A DNA stretch of 64,000 bases from Aquipseudomonas alcaligenes (GCF_900156545.1 NZ_FTNW01000001.1:310001-374000), one strand, 5' to 3'. Numbered from the stretch's first letter, positions 27,940-36,684 are shown. The notes: generated by a model from the sequence alone, not told the origin. Made by a program: numbers and translations.

Positions 27940-28797
27940 TTAGTTCGCGTAGTCGAAGCGCTTGGCCAGCAGCAGGAGCGTCTGCTCCAGGGCCAGGCCG
28001 ACCAGGCCGACGATGATGATGGCGATGAGGATGTGCTCGACGTTGAGGTTGTTCCACTCGTCCCACACCCAGAAGCCCAGGCCGATGCCGCCGGTGAGCA
28101 TTTCCGCGGCGACGATCACCAGCCAGGCCACGCCGATGGCCAGGCGGATGCCGGTCATCAGGTGCGGCAGCACGGCGGGGAACAGGATGCGCGTCAGCAC
28201 CTTGAACTCCGACAGCTTGAGCACGCGGGCCACGTTGAGGTAGTCCTGCGGCACGCTGGCCACGCCGGCGGCGGTGTTGAGGATGATCGGCCAGATCGAG
28301 CTGATGAAGATCACCCAGATCGAGGCGGGGCCTGCGGCCTCGAACACCAGCAGGCCGATCGGCAGCCAGGCCAGTGGCGATACCGGACGCAGCAGGCTGA
28401 TGATCGGTGCAAGCATGCCGGCGAGGAAGGCGAAACGGCCAATGGCGAAACCCAGTGGGATGCCAATCAGCGCTGCCAGGCCGAAGCCGACACCCACCCG
28501 ACCGAGCGAGTTGAGAATGTTCCAGCCGATGCCCATGTCGTTGGGGCCATTGTCGTAGAACGGATCAGCAAACAGTTCCAGCGCCGCGTACCAGGTTGAG
28601 AGTGGGCCCGGCAGGCCTTCGCTGCGCGCTGCTACCAGGGCCCAGAGGCCGATGAACAGGGCGATCCCGAGCAGTGGCGGGATGGCCGCCTTGCACAGGG
28701 CGGCGAGCGCCTCCGCGACCGGCGAGGCCGGACGCGGAGGCACGCTGGACGCGGCGGCTTTGACCACCGGCAGTGGCGCGTTGACAGGGGCATTCAT
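27940..28797 (-). CDS. nrtB: Nitrate ABC transporter permease
   Basis: 285 residues, about six membrane helices. The ABC permease EAA-like loop reads AARVLKLSEFKVLTRILFP near residue 190, and the taurine/nitrate-type motif SPLAWLPIGLLVFE is near 145. A Pro/Ala-rich cytoplasmic N-terminus precedes the first helix. ATG at 28797 is chosen for its 9-nt spacing to GAGGAGG; a GTG at 28803 is too close. Middle gene of nrtABD. Confidence 0.88.
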   Translation of the reverse strand: MNAPVNAPLPVVKAAASSVPPRPASPVAEALAALCKAAIPPLLGIALFIGLWALVAARSEGLPGPLSTWYAALELFADPFYDNGPNDMGIGWNILNSLGRVGVGFGLAALIGIPLGFAIGRFAFLAGMLAPIISLLRPVSPLAWLPIGLLVFEAAGPASIWVIFISSIWPIILNTAAGVASVPQDYLNVARVLKLSEFKVLTRILFPAVLPHLMTGIRLAIGVAWLVIVAAEMLTGGIGLGFWVWDEWNNLNVEHILIAIIIVGLVGLALEQTLLLLAKRFDYAN

Positions 28798-28811
28798 GCT
28801 CACTTACCTCC

Positions 28812-30095
28812 TCAGGCCTTGATCGCGAAGGACGCGGCATAGGCCGCCGGGTTGGAACCGTCCCAGACCTTGCCGTCGATCAGCGTGCTACTGCGCAGCG
28901 GGCTGCTTGGCACGGCGATGCCGAGAGCGCCGGCAGCCTCGCTGTAGAGCTTGGTCTGGTTGACCTGGGCGGCCACGGCGGCGTAGTCCGGGTCGTCCTT
29001 GAGCAGGCCCCAGCGCTTGAACTGGGTGAGGAACCACATGCCGTCGGAGTGGTAGGGGAAGTTCACGCTGCCGTCCTTGCAGAAGGCCATCGGGTTCTTG
29101 TCTTCCCAGCTGTTGCCCAGGCCATCTTCATAGTTGCCGAGGAAGCGCTGCTCGATCACCTCGGTCGGCGCGTTGACGTAGGCCTTGCCGGAAATCAGCT
29201 TGGCGGTGGCCTTCTTGTTCTCCGCACTGGCCTCGATGAAGCGACTGGCGTCGAGCAGGGCCATGACCAGGGCGCGGGCGGTATTGGGGTTCTGCTCGAC
29301 GAACTCACGGGAGCAGCCGAGCACTTTCTCCGGATGGTCGGCCCAGATCTGCTGGGTGGTGGTGGCGGTAAAGCCGATCTTGTCGAAGATCGCCCGTGCG
29401 CCCCAGGGTTCGCCGACGCAGAAGCCGTCCATGTTGCCGACGCGCATGTTGGCCACCATCTGGGGCGGCGGCACGGTGATGGTCTTCACGTCGGTGAAGG
29501 GGTTGATGCCGTAGTGGGCCAGCCAGTAATACAGCCACATGGCGTGGGTGCCGGTGGGGAAGGTTTGGGCGAAGGTCAGCGGGTTGCCACCCTTTTTGAT
29601 ATGTGCGGCAAGCTGCTCGCCGGTGGTGACGCCAGCTTCCTTGAGCTGCTTGGACAGGGTGATGGCCTGACCGTTCTGGTTGAGGCCCATGAGTACCGCC
29701 ATGTCTTTCTGCGGGCCGGCGATACCGAGCTGGGAGCTGTACATCATGCCGTAGAGCACGTGCGAGGCATCCAGCTCGCCGGTGTTGAGCTTGTCGCGTA
29801 CGCCGGCCCAGGAGGCCTCCTTGCTCGGGGTGATGGTCAGACCATACTTGGCGGCAAAGCCCTGGGTAGCGGCGACCACCACCGAGGCGCAGTCGGTCAG
29901 CGGAATGAAGCCGATCTTCAGTGCGGCTTTTTCCGGGGCGTCGGAGCCGGCGGCATAGGCGGCGCTGCGCAGGAAGCCGGGGGCGGACAGGCCCAGGGCG
30001 GCGATGCCGCCGACCGTGCCGGCGATGGCGATGGACTGCTTGAGGAAATTGCGGCGGCTGTTGTCGACCGGTTTTGTCGAATCACGCTCACTCAT
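28812..30095 (-). CDS. nrtA: Nitrate-binding protein, CmpA/NrtA family, Tat-exported
   Basis: 427 residues. Twin-arginine signal SRRNFLKQSIAIAG near residue 13 followed by GGIAALGLSAPGFL, then the NrtA core: KIGFIPLTDCASVVVAATQG near 60, FAQTFPTGTHAMWLYYWLAH near 185, VPPPQMVANMRVGNMDGFCV near 215. It delivers nitrate (or nitrite) to NrtB/NrtD. AAGGAAC lies 7 nt before the ATG at 30095. A terminator immediately upstream of that site indicates control by antitermination. The cytoplasmic homologue NasS is encoded at 35000-36214. Confidence 0.9.
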   Translation of the reverse strand: MSERDSTKPVDNSRRNFLKQSIAIAGTVGGIAALGLSAPGFLRSAAYAAGSDAPEKAALKIGFIPLTDCASVVVAATQGFAAKYGLTITPSKEASWAGVRDKLNTGELDASHVLYGMMYSSQLGIAGPQKDMAVLMGLNQNGQAITLSKQLKEAGVTTGEQLAAHIKKGGNPLTFAQTFPTGTHAMWLYYWLAHYGINPFTDVKTITVPPPQMVANMRVGNMDGFCVGEPWGARAIFDKIGFTATTTQQIWADHPEKVLGCSREFVEQNPNTARALVMALLDASRFIEASAENKKATAKLISGKAYVNAPTEVIEQRFLGNYEDGLGNSWEDKNPMAFCKDGSVNFPYHSDGMWFLTQFKRWGLLKDDPDYAAVAAQVNQTKLYSEAAGALGIAVPSSPLRSSTLIDGKVWDGSNPAAYAASFAIKA

Positions 30096-30215
30096 GGGGT
30101 GTTCCTTTTCATGGGCAATAAAAAACGGCGTACGCCAGAACGCCCGATGGGGGAGGGTGTTCTGACGGACGCCGTTGTCCGTGATCCGCGGCTCACCGCC
30201 GTTGGTGTGCTGCGC
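30096..30215 (-). promoter_or_regulatory. nrtA leader: NasT-type hairpin plus attenuator terminator
   Basis: Reading in the transcribed direction: a small hairpin CACC-AACGGC-GGTG within 30208-30193, whose six-base loop has A first and G fourth, the ANTAR-target pattern. After 16 nt comes a long stem (AACGGCGT...ACGCCGTT, 30176-30124) ending in TTTTTT at 30125-30120, 24 nt before the nrtA ATG. The 16-nt string ACACCAACGGCGGTGA is identical in the nasS leader. The first hairpin of the expected ANTAR pair was not identified with confidence. Confidence 0.8.
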
Positions 30216-30457
30216 TGGAATCTGACAAGGCCACTGCAAGGCCCTTGCCAGTTTTCCTTCGCGCTCTGAGAGCGTCGTCGGCAAGACTCTCTCCGATGTC
30301 CTTAATTGCCTACAAAAGTCTTTCTGGTCAGTACCTTAGGTGTTTCCAGGGGCGGTGCGACTTGGCTGTCGCAGGTGTAGAGCGGTGCAAGCATCTGCAC
30401 CGTGCGGGGGCCAGGTGTGTGCCAGTGTGAGCGCTTTTGGTTCGGTACCTCGCCGAT

Positions 30458-30769
30458 TCAGACGCGCTGGCGCTGTGCCTCCTCGACGTACTCCTTGAGC
30501 CAGCGCAACACTTCCACCGCCTCCCAGCGGCCTGGATCGAACAGTGCGTAGGCCTGGCCCTGGTAGCCGACCACGTCGACCTGGCGGTGGTAGCCCGCGC
30601 GCTGCAGCAGCGCCTCGATCTCGGCGAAACAGGTGTTGAAATGCACTCGCTTGAAGGGTGTCTTGCTGCCGGTGACCAGACCTTCCAGGCGCAGCTCGTC
30701 GACCGTGGCGCGGATGCTCTCCAGCGGCATCTGGTTCACTTTGTTCTTCAGCTGCAGTACGTCCAGCAT
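30458..30769 (-). CDS. Small protein with LexA-type promoter
   Basis: 103 residues starting MLDVLQLKNKVNQMPLESIR, mostly helical, no signal or membrane segment; a conserved-looking block is YHRQVDVVGYQGQAYALFDP. GAGGAG sits 7 nt before the ATG. Upstream are a good LexA box and a TATACT -10 element, so SOS induction is expected. From memory, P. aeruginosa PA0922 is a small LexA-regulated protein that this may resemble; not verified. Function unknown. The 140-odd bases between this gene and the nrtA leader (30311-30457) show nothing supported. Confidence 0.75.
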   Translation of the reverse strand: MLDVLQLKNKVNQMPLESIRATVDELRLEGLVTGSKTPFKRVHFNTCFAEIEALLQRAGYHRQVDVVGYQGQAYALFDPGRWEAVEVLRWLKEYVEEAQRQRV

Positions 30770-30804
30770 GGTCGATCTCCTCGGGTTCCAGGGCCGCACA
30801 AGAG

Positions 30805-30851
30805 TATATGAAAAGTACTGTACAAATAAACAATACTGGATAATAGTACAG
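30805..30851. promoter_or_regulatory. LexA box(es) and promoter between divergent genes
   Basis: CTGGATAATAGTACAG at 30836-30851 fits the LexA rule CTG-N10-CAG with an A/T-rich centre. A second near-match CTGTACAAATAAACAA (30818-30833) misses only the last base. On the minus strand a TATACT -10 lies just downstream (about 30809-30804), so bound LexA would cover the promoter of the 103-residue gene; the divergent lipoprotein could be affected too. Confidence 0.75.
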
Positions 30852-30902
30852 CTCAAGTGCCGTCGGCGCATCGCAACCGAAGTCGGAACAGGAGTCGCTT
30901 AT

Positions 30903-31289
30903 ATGCACCACAAGCTGATGACATTTCTGCTGTTGGCCGTGCTGGCGGGCTGTGCCCAGCCGCAACTGGAACAACCCAAGGCCAACGGCGCCTACCTGGT
31001 GATCGAGGGTGGCGCGGCCTGGGCCGTGCTGGTGCGCGATGGCAAGCGGATCGAGGAGGCCGGCAGGGTGCTCGACGTGGTCAAGCTGCCGGGGCAGGAA
31101 TCGAGCATCGCCGCCAGCTACGTGATCGAAACGCCCAACTGCGGACGCCTGCAGTGGTTGACCGAGCGCGGTGGCGAGGGTGAGGTGACACGCCTGGCCC
31201 ATGGTGCCGGCGAGGCTCTGGAGCGGCCCGGGTGCAGCATTGCCAGCGACCTGTCGCGGGCCTGGACGGCGCTGGATTACTCGGGCTGA
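30903..31289 (+). CDS. Putative lipoprotein of unknown function
   Basis: 128 residues starting MHHKLMTFLLLAVLAGCAQ: lipobox LAGC puts the acylated cysteine at residue 17. The mature part is beta-rich (YLVIEGGAAWAVLVRDGKRI) with two further cysteines (TPNCGRLQW, RPGCSIAS) that could form a disulfide. AGGAG lies 8 nt before the ATG. Divergent from the LexA-boxed gene. Confidence 0.7.
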   Translation: MHHKLMTFLLLAVLAGCAQPQLEQPKANGAYLVIEGGAAWAVLVRDGKRIEEAGRVLDVVKLPGQESSIAASYVIETPNCGRLQWLTERGGEGEVTRLAHGAGEALERPGCSIASDLSRAWTALDYSG

Positions 31290-31293
31290 AATG

Positions 31294-31321
31294 AAAAGGC
31301 CCCGACTCGGGGCGGGGCCTT
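31294..31321. terminator. Terminator between the lipoprotein and alaC (convergent)
   Basis: GGCCCCG / CGGGGCC stem; the minus-strand side runs into TTTTC, so it serves alaC, and it probably also acts for the lipoprotein gene. Confidence 0.75.
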
Positions 31322-31328
31322 GGCCTTC

Positions 31329-32585
31329 TTACACCGCTGCAGGCTTGGCCTTGCCGGTGGCGCGTTTCGGTTTGGCGGGTGGCGCCTCGAGTAGGCCATC
31401 GGCGCGGAACATCGCCTTGATGCCGCGGATGGCCTGACGGGTACGGTCCTGGTTCTCGATCAGGGCGAAGCGCACGTGGTCGTCGCCATAGTCGCCGAAG
31501 CCCAGGCCCGGCGAGACGCAGACCTTGGCCTCCAGCAACAGCTTCTTGGCGAACTCCAGCGAGCCCATATGGGCATAGGGCTCGGGGATCTTGGCCCAGA
31601 TGTACATGGAGGCCTTGGGCTTCTCCACCATCCAGCCAGCTTCATGCAGGCCCTTGACCAGCATGTTGCGGCGCTGCCGGTACTGCTCGGCGATATCGCG
31701 CACGCACTGCTGGTCGCCTTCCAGGGCAGCGATGGCCGCCACCTGCAGCGGAGTGAAGGTGCCGTAGTCGTGATAGCTCTTGATCCGCGCCAGTGCGCTG
31801 ACCAGCTCCGGATTACCGACCATGAAGCCGATACGCCAGCCGGCCATGTTGTAGCTCTTGGACAGGGTGAAGAACTCCACCGCGATGTCCTTGGCGCCCG
31901 GCACCTGCATGATCGACGGGGCTTTCCAGCCGTCGTAGACGATATCGGCGTAGGCCAGGTCGTGGATCACCAGCACGTCGTACTGCTTGGCCAGGGCCAC
32001 CACGCGCTCGAAGAAGTCCAGCTCCACGCACTGCGCGGTGGGGTTGGAGGGAAAGCCGAGGATCATCATCTTCGGTTTCGGAATGGCTTCGCGGATGGCC
32101 CGCTCCAGCTCGGCGAAGAAATCCACACCCGGTACCAGCGGCACCGAGCGCACCTGGGCGCCGGCGATCACTGCGCCGTAGATGTGGATGGGGTAGCTGG
32201 GGTTGGGCACCAGCACGGTGTCGCCGTGGTCCAGGGTGGCCAGCATGAGGTGCGCCAGACCTTCCTTGGAGCCGATGGTGACGATGGCTTCGCTTTCCGG
32301 GTCGATCTCCACGTCATAGCGGTCCTTGTACCAGCGCGAGATGGCGCGGCGCAGGCGCGGGATGCCGCGGGAGGTGGAGTAGCCGTGGGTGTCTTCGCGC
32401 TGGGCGACCTGCACCAGCTTCTCGACGATATGCGGCGGGGTGGCGCCGTCCGGATTGCCCATGCTGAAGTCGATGATGTCCTCGCCACGGCGGCGGGCAG
32501 CCATCTTCAGTTCGGCGGTGATATTGAAAACGTAGGGGGGGAGACGATCGATGCGCGCAAAGCGGCGCTTGGCATTGTCAGCCAT
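31329..32585 (-). CDS. alaC: Glutamate-pyruvate aminotransferase (AlaC-like)
   Basis: 418 residues, class I PLP aminotransferase. [14 protein letters not shown] near residue 40, Y-containing [12 protein letters not shown] near 70, NPTAQCVE near 180, [11 protein letters not shown] near 208, and the PLP lysine in [15 protein letters not shown] near 243. Close in pattern to E. coli AlaC/YfdZ, which makes alanine from pyruvate using glutamate. A basic Ala/Lys/Pro tail ([17 protein letters not shown]) extends the C-terminus. Confidence 0.88.
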   Translation of the reverse strand: MADNAKRRFARIDRLPPYVFNITAELKMAARRRGEDIIDFSMGNPDGATPPHIVEKLVQVAQREDTHGYSTSRGIPRLRRAISRWYKDRYDVEIDPESEAIVTIGSKEGLAHLMLATLDHGDTVLVPNPSYPIHIYGAVIAGAQVRSVPLVPGVDFFAELERAIREAIPKPKMMILGFPSNPTAQCVELDFFERVVALAKQYDVLVIHDLAYADIVYDGWKAPSIMQVPGAKDIAVEFFTLSKSYNMAGWRIGFMVGNPELVSALARIKSYHDYGTFTPLQVAAIAALEGDQQCVRDIAEQYRQRRNMLVKGLHEAGWMVEKPKASMYIWAKIPEPYAHMGSLEFAKKLLLEAKVCVSPGLGFGDYGDDHVRFALIENQDRTRQAIRGIKAMFRADGLLEAPPAKPKRATGKAKPAAV

Positions 32586-32788
32586 GCTGTCCTCGAAGTA
32601 CGTAAGCGCCCGGAACCGTCCGAGCGACGCAGGCCACCTGCGTGTGGCCTGGCGCGAAGATAAGGGGGCGGGCCTGCCGTTGTCCAGAGCAGTTCTACGG
32701 CAATGGGGCGGAGCAGTTGTCAGAGCCTGTGTACGATCTTTGTGCCGATTCCTGAACAGCCTGCAGGGCAGGTGCGGCTCGCTTTGCT

Positions 32789-32876
32789 CCCTCTCCCGTT
32801 TACGGGAGAGGGCTGGGGAGAGGGTGTAGGACCCTATCCCTCTCCCCCAGCCCCTCTCCCACAGGTGGGAGAGGGG
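32789..32876. repeat. Pair of CT-rich hairpin repeats (alaC upstream gap)
   Basis: 32789-32812: CCCTCTCCCG-TTTA-CGGGAGAGGG. 32851-32876: CCCCTCTCCCAC-AG-GTGGGAGAGGGG. Both perfect. They fill the 301-nt interval between alaC and the decarboxylase gene together with the alaC promoter region, and belong to the family seen at 13596-13630 and 15764-15802. The rest of the interval shows no gene. Confidence 0.85.
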
Positions 32877-32886
32877 AGTTGCCGCG

Positions 32887-34239
32887 TCAGAGCTGTCGCT
32901 TCAGGCTTAGCAGGAGTTCAGCCAGGGCCTGCACGTCCTCATCCTGGGTACGCCAGGACGACAGGCTGAGACGGAAGGCCGGGCGGCCTTGCCAGACGGT
33001 CGGACCGAACCAGACCTCGCCGGAGGCCTGGGCTGCCTCGCGGATGGCGATGGTCTGCGCATCCGAGTCGCCGCGCACCAGCACCTGGTTGAGCACCGCG
33101 CGGTTGAGCACCTGGTAGCCACCGGCGCGCAGCGCCTCGGCCAGCTCGTCGGCCTGGCGGATATGACGGTCGATCATCTCGCGCAGGCCGTCGCGGCCGA
33201 GGCTGGCCAGTGCCGCCCAGATCGCCACGCCGCGGGCGCGCCGGGAGAATTCCAGGGTCAGGTTCTTCTGTGCATCCTTGCTAGCCGTGGCGTAGGCGGC
33301 ATCGCTGTTCATCGCTGCGGCCAGGGCGTCGGCGTCGCGGCAGATGGCCATGGCGCTGTCGTAGGGGGTGTTCAGCCACTTGTGGCCATCGCTGGTCCAG
33401 CTGTCGGCCAACTCCACGCCTTCGGCCAGGTGCGCCGATGAGGAGGCTCTGGCCCACAGGCCGAAGGCGCCGTCGACATGCACCCAGGCGCCGGCCTCGC
33501 GGGCTCTGGGGACCAGCTCGGCGAATTGATCGAACTCGCCGGTGTTGACTTCGCCGGCCTGCAGGATCAGCAGGGTGCGTGCGTCCAGCGCGGGCAAGCG
33601 CGCCGGATCGATGCGCCCGTGGGCATCGACTGCGGCGTAATGCAGGCGGTTCATGCCGAAGCCGAGGATGCGCAGGGCCTTCTTCACCGTGATGTGCGCG
33701 GTTTCCGAGAGCACCACGCGGATCTCCGGCGCGCCTATCAAACCGTCGGCATCAAAGTCCCAGCCCAGGCGGGCCAGCAGCGTGCGCCGTGCGGCGGAAA
33801 GGCAGGCCAGGGTGCAGGCGGTGGCGCTGGTGCCGAAGCCCACCGCACTTTCGCGGGGCAGGCCGAGCGCTTCGCAGACCCAGCGCCCGGCGACCTTCTC
33901 CAGGCGGTCGGCGACCGGCGAGTTGTCGAAGGAGGAGGCGCACTGGTCCCAGGCCAGCACCAGGCGCTCGGCAGCCGCAGCGGCGGGGAGGGTGGCGCCG
34001 ATGACGAAGCCGAAGTAGCGAGGGCCGTTGCTGGCCACGGTAGCTGGCGAACCGACTTCGTCGAGTTGCGTCAGCACCTGTTCGGGCGTCTGGCCGTGTT
34101 CCGGCAGGGCCTGATCGAAGGTGTCCAGTGCAGCAATGGCACCGGCGTCGGGAAACACCCGGCGTGCGGGTGTCTGGTCAAGGTAGGCGAGGGCGCGGCG
34201 GTCAGCCTCGGCCAGCAGCTGGCGTTCTTCGGTGGGCAT
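32887..34239 (-). CDS. PLP-dependent amino-acid decarboxylase family protein
   Basis: 450 residues, group II decarboxylase/DDC fold. [19 protein letters not shown] near residue 130, [11 protein letters not shown] near 243, and the PLP lysine in [17 protein letters not shown] near 275. N-terminal [20 protein letters not shown]. Substrate (aromatic amino acid, glutamate, other) cannot be read from the motifs. ATG at 34239 has GGAAG 5 nt upstream. Four ACTGTAC-like repeats lie in the upstream region. Monocistronic. Confidence 0.82.
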   Translation of the reverse strand: MPTEERQLLAEADRRALAYLDQTPARRVFPDAGAIAALDTFDQALPEHGQTPEQVLTQLDEVGSPATVASNGPRYFGFVIGATLPAAAAAERLVLAWDQCASSFDNSPVADRLEKVAGRWVCEALGLPRESAVGFGTSATACTLACLSAARRTLLARLGWDFDADGLIGAPEIRVVLSETAHITVKKALRILGFGMNRLHYAAVDAHGRIDPARLPALDARTLLILQAGEVNTGEFDQFAELVPRAREAGAWVHVDGAFGLWARASSSAHLAEGVELADSWTSDGHKWLNTPYDSAMAICRDADALAAAMNSDAAYATASKDAQKNLTLEFSRRARGVAIWAALASLGRDGLREMIDRHIRQADELAEALRAGGYQVLNRAVLNQVLVRGDSDAQTIAIREAAQASGEVWFGPTVWQGRPAFRLSLSSWRTQDEDVQALAELLLSLKRQL

Positions 34240-34302
34240 GGCGCTTCCGTGAGGGCAGGTGGATGCCCTCACGATAGCCGCAGTGTCTCTGCAGCAGCAG
34301 GT

Positions 34303-34387
34303 ACACAGTTGTCTGCAGATGGCCGTACAGTGCGGATCTGCTCCGTCTCAGCGGGAGTAACAGTTGGCTTGCGGGCGGTACAGTTGC
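34303..34387. promoter_or_regulatory. Four ACTGTAC-like repeats upstream of the decarboxylase gene
   Basis: Plus-strand copies: GTACACAGTTG (34301-34311), GTACAGTG (34325-34332), GTAACAGTTGG (34357-34367), GTACAGTTG (34378-34386). Read in the gene's direction they are AACTGTAC-type direct repeats. Copy spacings are roughly 22, 32 and 21 nt. The last copy also lies in a GGGCGGT/ACCGCCC hairpin 8 nt beyond the nasT stop. Such direct repeats suggest an activator or MocR-type site. Confidence 0.55.
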
Positions 34388-34400
34388 ACCGCCCGAGGCC

Positions 34401-34979
34401 TCAGTCGCCGAGCATGTCGTGCATGGCGATGATCTGCTCGGCCACCTGGATCAGTTTCTGCTGGCGACTCATGGCCTGCCGGCGCATCAGGGTGTAGGCG
34501 TCTTCCTCGTTGCAGCTCTTCATCTTCATCAGCAGGCCCTTGGCCAACTCGATGCGCTTGCGCTCGGCCAACTGGGCGTCGCGGGCCTGCAGCTGGGCAC
34601 GCAGGGCCTGATCGCTCTCGAAGCGGGCCATGGCCACGTCGAGGATCGGCTGCAGGCGCTCGGCCTGGATGCCCTCGACGATGTAGGCGCTGACCCCGGA
34701 CTGGATGGCCTGGCGCATTACCTGCGGGTCGTGCTCGTCGGTGAACATGACGATCGGCCGTGGCTGGTCACGGGTGACCAGCACCACCTGTTCCATTACA
34801 TCGCGGCCGGGCGATTCGGTGTCGATCAGCACCACGTCGGGGCGCACTGCCTCGACCCGCTCGGGCAGGTCGATGGTCAGGCCGGATTCGTCGATCACCT
34901 CGAAGCCGGCTTCGACCAGCGCGCTCTTCAGGCGACCGACCTTTTTCGGCGTATCGTTGATCAGGAGTATGCGTAGCAT
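34401..34979 (-). CDS. nasT: ANTAR-domain response regulator NasT
   Basis: 192 residues. Receiver-like domain MLRILLINDTPKKVGRLKSA with phospho-site-position PDVVLIDTESPG near residue 50, then a helical linker and an ANTAR domain: ERKRIELAKGLLMKMKSCNE then EDAYTLMRRQAMSRQQKL to the end. NasT binds hairpin pairs in leader RNA and prevents termination once released by NasS. It starts 20 nt after nasS, so both are one operon. Its targets here are most likely the nrtA and nasS leaders. Confidence 0.92.
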   Translation of the reverse strand: MLRILLINDTPKKVGRLKSALVEAGFEVIDESGLTIDLPERVEAVRPDVVLIDTESPGRDVMEQVVLVTRDQPRPIVMFTDEHDPQVMRQAIQSGVSAYIVEGIQAERLQPILDVAMARFESDQALRAQLQARDAQLAERKRIELAKGLLMKMKSCNEEDAYTLMRRQAMSRQQKLIQVAEQIIAMHDMLGD

Positions 34980-34999
34980 CTGGCGGTTATCTCGGTCCG

Positions 35000-36214
35000 T
35001 TACAGGGCGATGGCGGCGGCGCCGTTGGCGCGGGCATGGATGGCGAAGGAGCGGGCGTAACCGGCTGGATCGCTGCCGTCCCAGACGCTGCCGTCGAGCA
35101 GCGTGGAGGTGCGCATCGGCTGCTCCGGCACCGCGATGCCGAGGGCTTCGGCGGCGCTGCGGTAGAGGTCCAGGCGATGGATGCGGCGGGCGATGCCGAG
35201 GTAGTCCGGATCGTCCTTGAGCAGCCCCCAGCGGCGGAACTGGGTGAGGAACCAGATGCCGTCGGACAGCCACGGCATGTTCACCTCGCCGCCGGCGAAG
35301 AAGCGCAGCGGGTGGGCGTCCAGCCAGGCGTGGCCGAGGCCGTCCTCGTACTGGCCGAGGAAGCGTGGCTGAATCGCCGAGAGCGGTGCGTCGACGTAGT
35401 CGCTGCCACTGATCAGCTGCGCGGTGCCGCGCTTGTTCTCTTCGCTCTCATCGATGAAGCGGCTGGCTTCCAGCACGGCCATGGTCAGAGCGCGGGCGGT
35501 GTTGGGGTACTGCTCGGCGAATTCACGGGTCACGCCGAGCACCTTTTCCGGGTGGTCTGCCCAAATGTCCTGGCTGGTGGCCAGGGTGAAGCCCTGGTCT
35601 TCCTCGACCGCCAGGGCGCCCCAGGGGCCGCCGGCGCAGAAGCCGTCGATGCGGGCGGCGCGCAGGTGGGCGACCATCTGCGAGGGGGGGACCACCACGG
35701 TGCTGACATCCTCCAGCGGATGGATGCCCTGGGCCGCCAGCCAGTAGTACAGCCACATGGCATGGGTGCCGGTGGGGAAGGTCTGGGCAAAGGTGAGCTT
35801 TGCGCCACCTTGGTGCACGCGCGCGGCCAATGCCTCGGCGCTGGTCACGCCGGCCTGTTTGAGCGGTTGCGACAGGTTGATGGCCTGGCCGTTCTGGCAC
35901 AGGCCCATGAGGATGGCCATTTCGGTGGCCGGACCGCCGAGCCCCTGGTCGATGCCGTAGACCTGACCGTAGAGCATCTGCGCGGCATCCAGCTCGCCGC
36001 TCAGCAGGCGGTCGCGCAGGCCGGCCCAGGAAGCCTGGCGCTGCAGGTTGAGGGTCAGTCCGTAGGGCTGGGCGAAGCCCTGTGTCGCAGCGACGATCAG
36101 CGAGGCGGAGTCAGTCAGAGCCATGAAGCCCAGATTCAGTGCGCTCTTTTCCGGGGCATCGCTGCCGGCGACCCAGGCCAGGGCATCGCTACGGGTATTG
36201 CTGGTATCGGTCAT
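35000..36214 (-). CDS. nasS: Nitrate sensor NasS (cytoplasmic NrtA homologue)
   Basis: 404 residues. Close to NrtA over its whole length (NLGFMALTDSASLIVAATQG, FAQTFPTGTHAMWLYYWLAA, VPPSQMVAHLRAARIDGFCA) but with no signal peptide: it begins MTDTSNTRSDALAWVAGSDA. NasS holds NasT inactive and releases it when nitrate or nitrite binds. ATG at 36214 has a GGCGGA site 8 nt upstream. A NasT-type leader precedes it, implying autoregulation. Confidence 0.9.
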   Translation of the reverse strand: MTDTSNTRSDALAWVAGSDAPEKSALNLGFMALTDSASLIVAATQGFAQPYGLTLNLQRQASWAGLRDRLLSGELDAAQMLYGQVYGIDQGLGGPATEMAILMGLCQNGQAINLSQPLKQAGVTSAEALAARVHQGGAKLTFAQTFPTGTHAMWLYYWLAAQGIHPLEDVSTVVVPPSQMVAHLRAARIDGFCAGGPWGALAVEEDQGFTLATSQDIWADHPEKVLGVTREFAEQYPNTARALTMAVLEASRFIDESEENKRGTAQLISGSDYVDAPLSAIQPRFLGQYEDGLGHAWLDAHPLRFFAGGEVNMPWLSDGIWFLTQFRRWGLLKDDPDYLGIARRIHRLDLYRSAAEALGIAVPEQPMRTSTLLDGSVWDGSDPAGYARSFAIHARANGAAAIAL

Positions 36215-36236
36215 CGTGTTTGTTCCGCCATTGAAC

Positions 36237-36316
36237 AAAAAAGCGTCGCTCACGCGTGCAGCCAGTGCCCGCGGGAAACGACGCCATTGTCTGAGTGCTG
36301 TCACCGCCGTTGGTGT
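36237..36316 (-). promoter_or_regulatory. nasS leader: NasT-type hairpin plus attenuator
   Basis: CACC-AACGGC-GGTG hairpin within 36316-36301, then 16 nt, then a stem GCGTCG/CGACGC (36284-36279 with 36248-36243, inner CGCG/CGCG) ending in TTTTTT (36242-36237), 22 nt before the nasS ATG. The 16-nt hairpin sequence and the 16-nt spacing are the same as in the nrtA leader; the terminator stem is weaker. Confidence 0.78.
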
Positions 36317-36352
36317 CAGCTTGTTGCGATGGACTAAGCAAGCGATGTGCCA

Positions 36353-36380
36353 GACAAAACTAACCCCGCCGAAGCGGGGT
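36353..36380 (-). terminator. Terminator after the DUF903 lipoprotein gene
   Basis: ACCCCGC-CGAA-GCGGGGT tetraloop hairpin; the minus strand continues TAGTTTTG. Confidence 0.8.
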
Positions 36381-36398
36381 CAGGAGGACGGCGCGAAC

Positions 36399-36611
36399 TC
36401 AGCGCTCCAGCATCTGCTTGACCTGAGTCTGCGGGATCTGCTGCTTGCGTCCCTCACCGTCTTCGAACTCGAGCATGCCGGTGTCTTCGTCCAGTTCCGG
36501 CTTGCCGTAGCTGGTGAGCATCTGCCCGTCGTTGGTGGTGATGATGTACTCGCTGGCGCAGCCGGTAAGGCCCAGCAGACACAGCGCGGCGATACAGAGG
36601 TGGCGTTTCAT
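36399..36611 (-). CDS. YgdI/YgdR-like (DUF903) lipoprotein
   Basis: 70 residues: MKRHLCIAALCLLGLTGCA, lipobox LTGC with cysteine at 18, then the small beta domain YIITTNDGQMLTSYGKPELD ... MLEFEDGEGRKQQIPQTQV typical of DUF903. Outer-membrane or periplasmic lipoproteins of unknown role. Single gene with its own terminator. Confidence 0.88.
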   Translation of the reverse strand: MKRHLCIAALCLLGLTGCASEYIITTNDGQMLTSYGKPELDEDTGMLEFEDGEGRKQQIPQTQVKQMLER

Positions 36612-36684
36612 CGTTTCACTCCCAGTGTGTGGTTATGCGGCACTCTAACCGGGCGCGAGCCCGCCGGGTGCTGCTTTGTGTCAA

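Noticed and set aside
30818..30833. CTGTACAAATAAACAA as an independent LexA box
   Set aside because: Ends CAA instead of CAG; kept only as a possible weak second site, not claimed on its own.
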